From: Candidatus Omnitrophota bacterium
GTDB taxonomy: Bacteria; Omnitrophota; Gorgyraeia; JABMRN01
Assembly (NCBI GenBank): GCA_013202515.1
Contig: JABMRN010000103.1
Location: forward strand, 1-6,751
Direction of reading: 5' to 3'
Length of the DNA stretch: 6,751 nt
Position 1 is the first letter of the stretch. Each line of letters starts with the position of its first letter. This document shows positions 6,139-6,751 of the stretch, one piece after another. Position numbers and translations under genes: made by a program. The notes beneath the pieces were generated by a model. It was not told the origin of the DNA and made no database searches. It saw only the letters and a program-made list of their open reading frames with translations.

Positions 6139-6751
6139 TTACTTTTCGTACTTTATATCGTCTAGATAAAGCGTAAAACCCTGCGGATTGTCGCTTGCCT
6201 TAGCTGAAAAACAAAAACCTCCGCTTATGTACGAAAGATCGAGTCCCTTTAAAGGTATCTCATACTGCTTCCAATCTTTAGTCAGCGTAATTGGCCCTAT
6301 GGAAGTAGAATCCGAATCAAAATACATGCCGTTTATGCCGCCAACCTTGAATTCACTTATGATCTCGCCACCTTCCTGGCCCCTGGCCCAGAAGGTAACC
6401 TTATTGTATCCTGTAAGATCATAGCCGCCCATTTGATCGCCCCAGTTATTAGGGGGATTCTGCCAAAAAATACCCATCCATCCGGCATTCTGCGCACCTT
6501 TGGCATTATAGGTAATCTTTAGGCATGAAGTACCGCTATGCGGATTATCCCTCGAGTTATCATCAAGTTGAATATCGCCGTAATCACCCATCCAGCCAGA
6601 AGGACAATAGTGATTATCCTCCGCCCATTTTTCGGTAAAAACATTAAAGACTTCTACCTGATTGCCTTCAGCCGTAACAGTACTGCTAACTTCGGCAACC
6701 GCCACTTCACCGGGTTCAAAATCCTCTGCCACTTGGGCAAAAACCGGCATA
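6139..6751 (-). CDS. Secreted carbohydrate-binding-like protein, 5' end cut by window (at least 203 aa visible)
   Basis: The reading frame enters through the right edge. Its first visible residues (MPVFAQVAEDF) look like the end of a signal peptide with cleavage near VFA/QVA, so the edge Met is probably not the true start. A short Val/Glu/Thr-rich linker (about 8-33) precedes one beta-rich domain (31-203, numbered from that Met). The domain has PSGWMGDYGDI (50-60), WMGIFWQ (91-97), NNWG (101-104), IGPITLTKDW (151-160) and a closing Y-x-D-D-I-x-Y strand. It is the paralogue of the lipoprotein 50 bp downstream. C76 and C180 correspond to C110 and C214 there, with identical 104-residue spacing; C49 is unique to this copy. 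No lipobox is visible, so it may be a soluble partner of the lipidated copy, though the missing N-terminus leaves this open. Carbohydrate binding is inferred from fold-like features and the adjacent glycoside hydrolase; the family is not identified. Confidence 0.8.
   Translation of the reverse strand, partial: MPVFAQVAEDFEPGEVAVAEVSSTVTAEGNQVEVFNVFTEKWAEDNHYCPSGWMGDYGDIQLDDNSRDNPHSGTSCLKITYNAKGAQNAGWMGIFWQNPPNNWGDQMGGYDLTGYNKVTFWARGQEGGEIISEFKVGGINGMYFDSDSTSIGPITLTKDWKQYEIPLKGLDLSYISGGFCFSAKASDNPQGFTLYLDDIKYEK

Noticed and set aside
6748..6750. ATG at the right edge as the true start of the first binding protein
   Set aside because: The residues after it look like a signal-peptide cleavage region, which needs a hydrophobic stretch upstream. 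The gene therefore most likely begins beyond the window.
1..6751. CRISPR array, tRNA, rRNA, riboswitch, insertion sequence or phage elements
   Set aside because: Coding frames cover nearly everything, and no repeated spacer pattern, cloverleaf, transposase motif or terminal inverted repeat was seen.

Overview
All five genes in this window lie on the minus strand and read from right to left: tightly spaced, with no convincing promoter or terminator between them. They look like the interior of one operon cut at both ends. In order of transcription they are: (1) a 5'-truncated secreted carbohydrate-binding-like protein (6751-6139); (2) a lipoprotein carrying the same domain (6088-5375); (3) a clan GH-A-like glycoside hydrolase or transglycosidase with a signal peptide and a C-terminal membrane anchor (5301-3961); (4) a 782-residue outer-membrane beta-barrel-like protein (3944-1596); (5) a 3'-truncated fusion of a c-di-GMP-binding PilZ domain, one transmembrane helix, a coiled coil and an (alpha/alpha)-toroid domain (1571-1). 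The fifth gene spans the largest stretch that might otherwise look empty. It stays open for 523 codons, from its ATG to the window edge.

The organism is a diderm (Gram-negative-type) bacterium. The evidence is a lipobox protein with a Ser at +2, a large Tyr/Trp-rich protein ending in a C-terminal Phe like an outer-membrane beta-signal, and Sec signal peptides. Three of the genes have strong GGAGG ribosome-binding sites 5-7 nt before the ATG, and base composition is moderately AT-rich. The style recalls uncultured groups such as Omnitrophota, but this is an impression only; no phylogenetic marker is present.

The parts resemble a synthase-dependent exopolysaccharide system: a PilZ-TM regulator (compare Alg44 of alginate), a periplasmic glycoside hydrolase (compare BcsZ, AlgL, PelA), an outer-membrane pore (compare AlgE, BcsC, PgaA) and polysaccharide-binding accessory proteins. 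None of the proteins looks like a member of those named families, and no polymerising glycosyltransferase lies in the window. The working inference is that this is part of a poorly described c-di-GMP-controlled envelope or exopolysaccharide export and remodelling system whose synthase, if there is one, lies outside the window.

No tRNA, rRNA, CRISPR array, insertion sequence or attachment site was seen. Intergenic gaps are 50, 73, 16 and 24 bp, and nothing over 300 bp lacks a gene.
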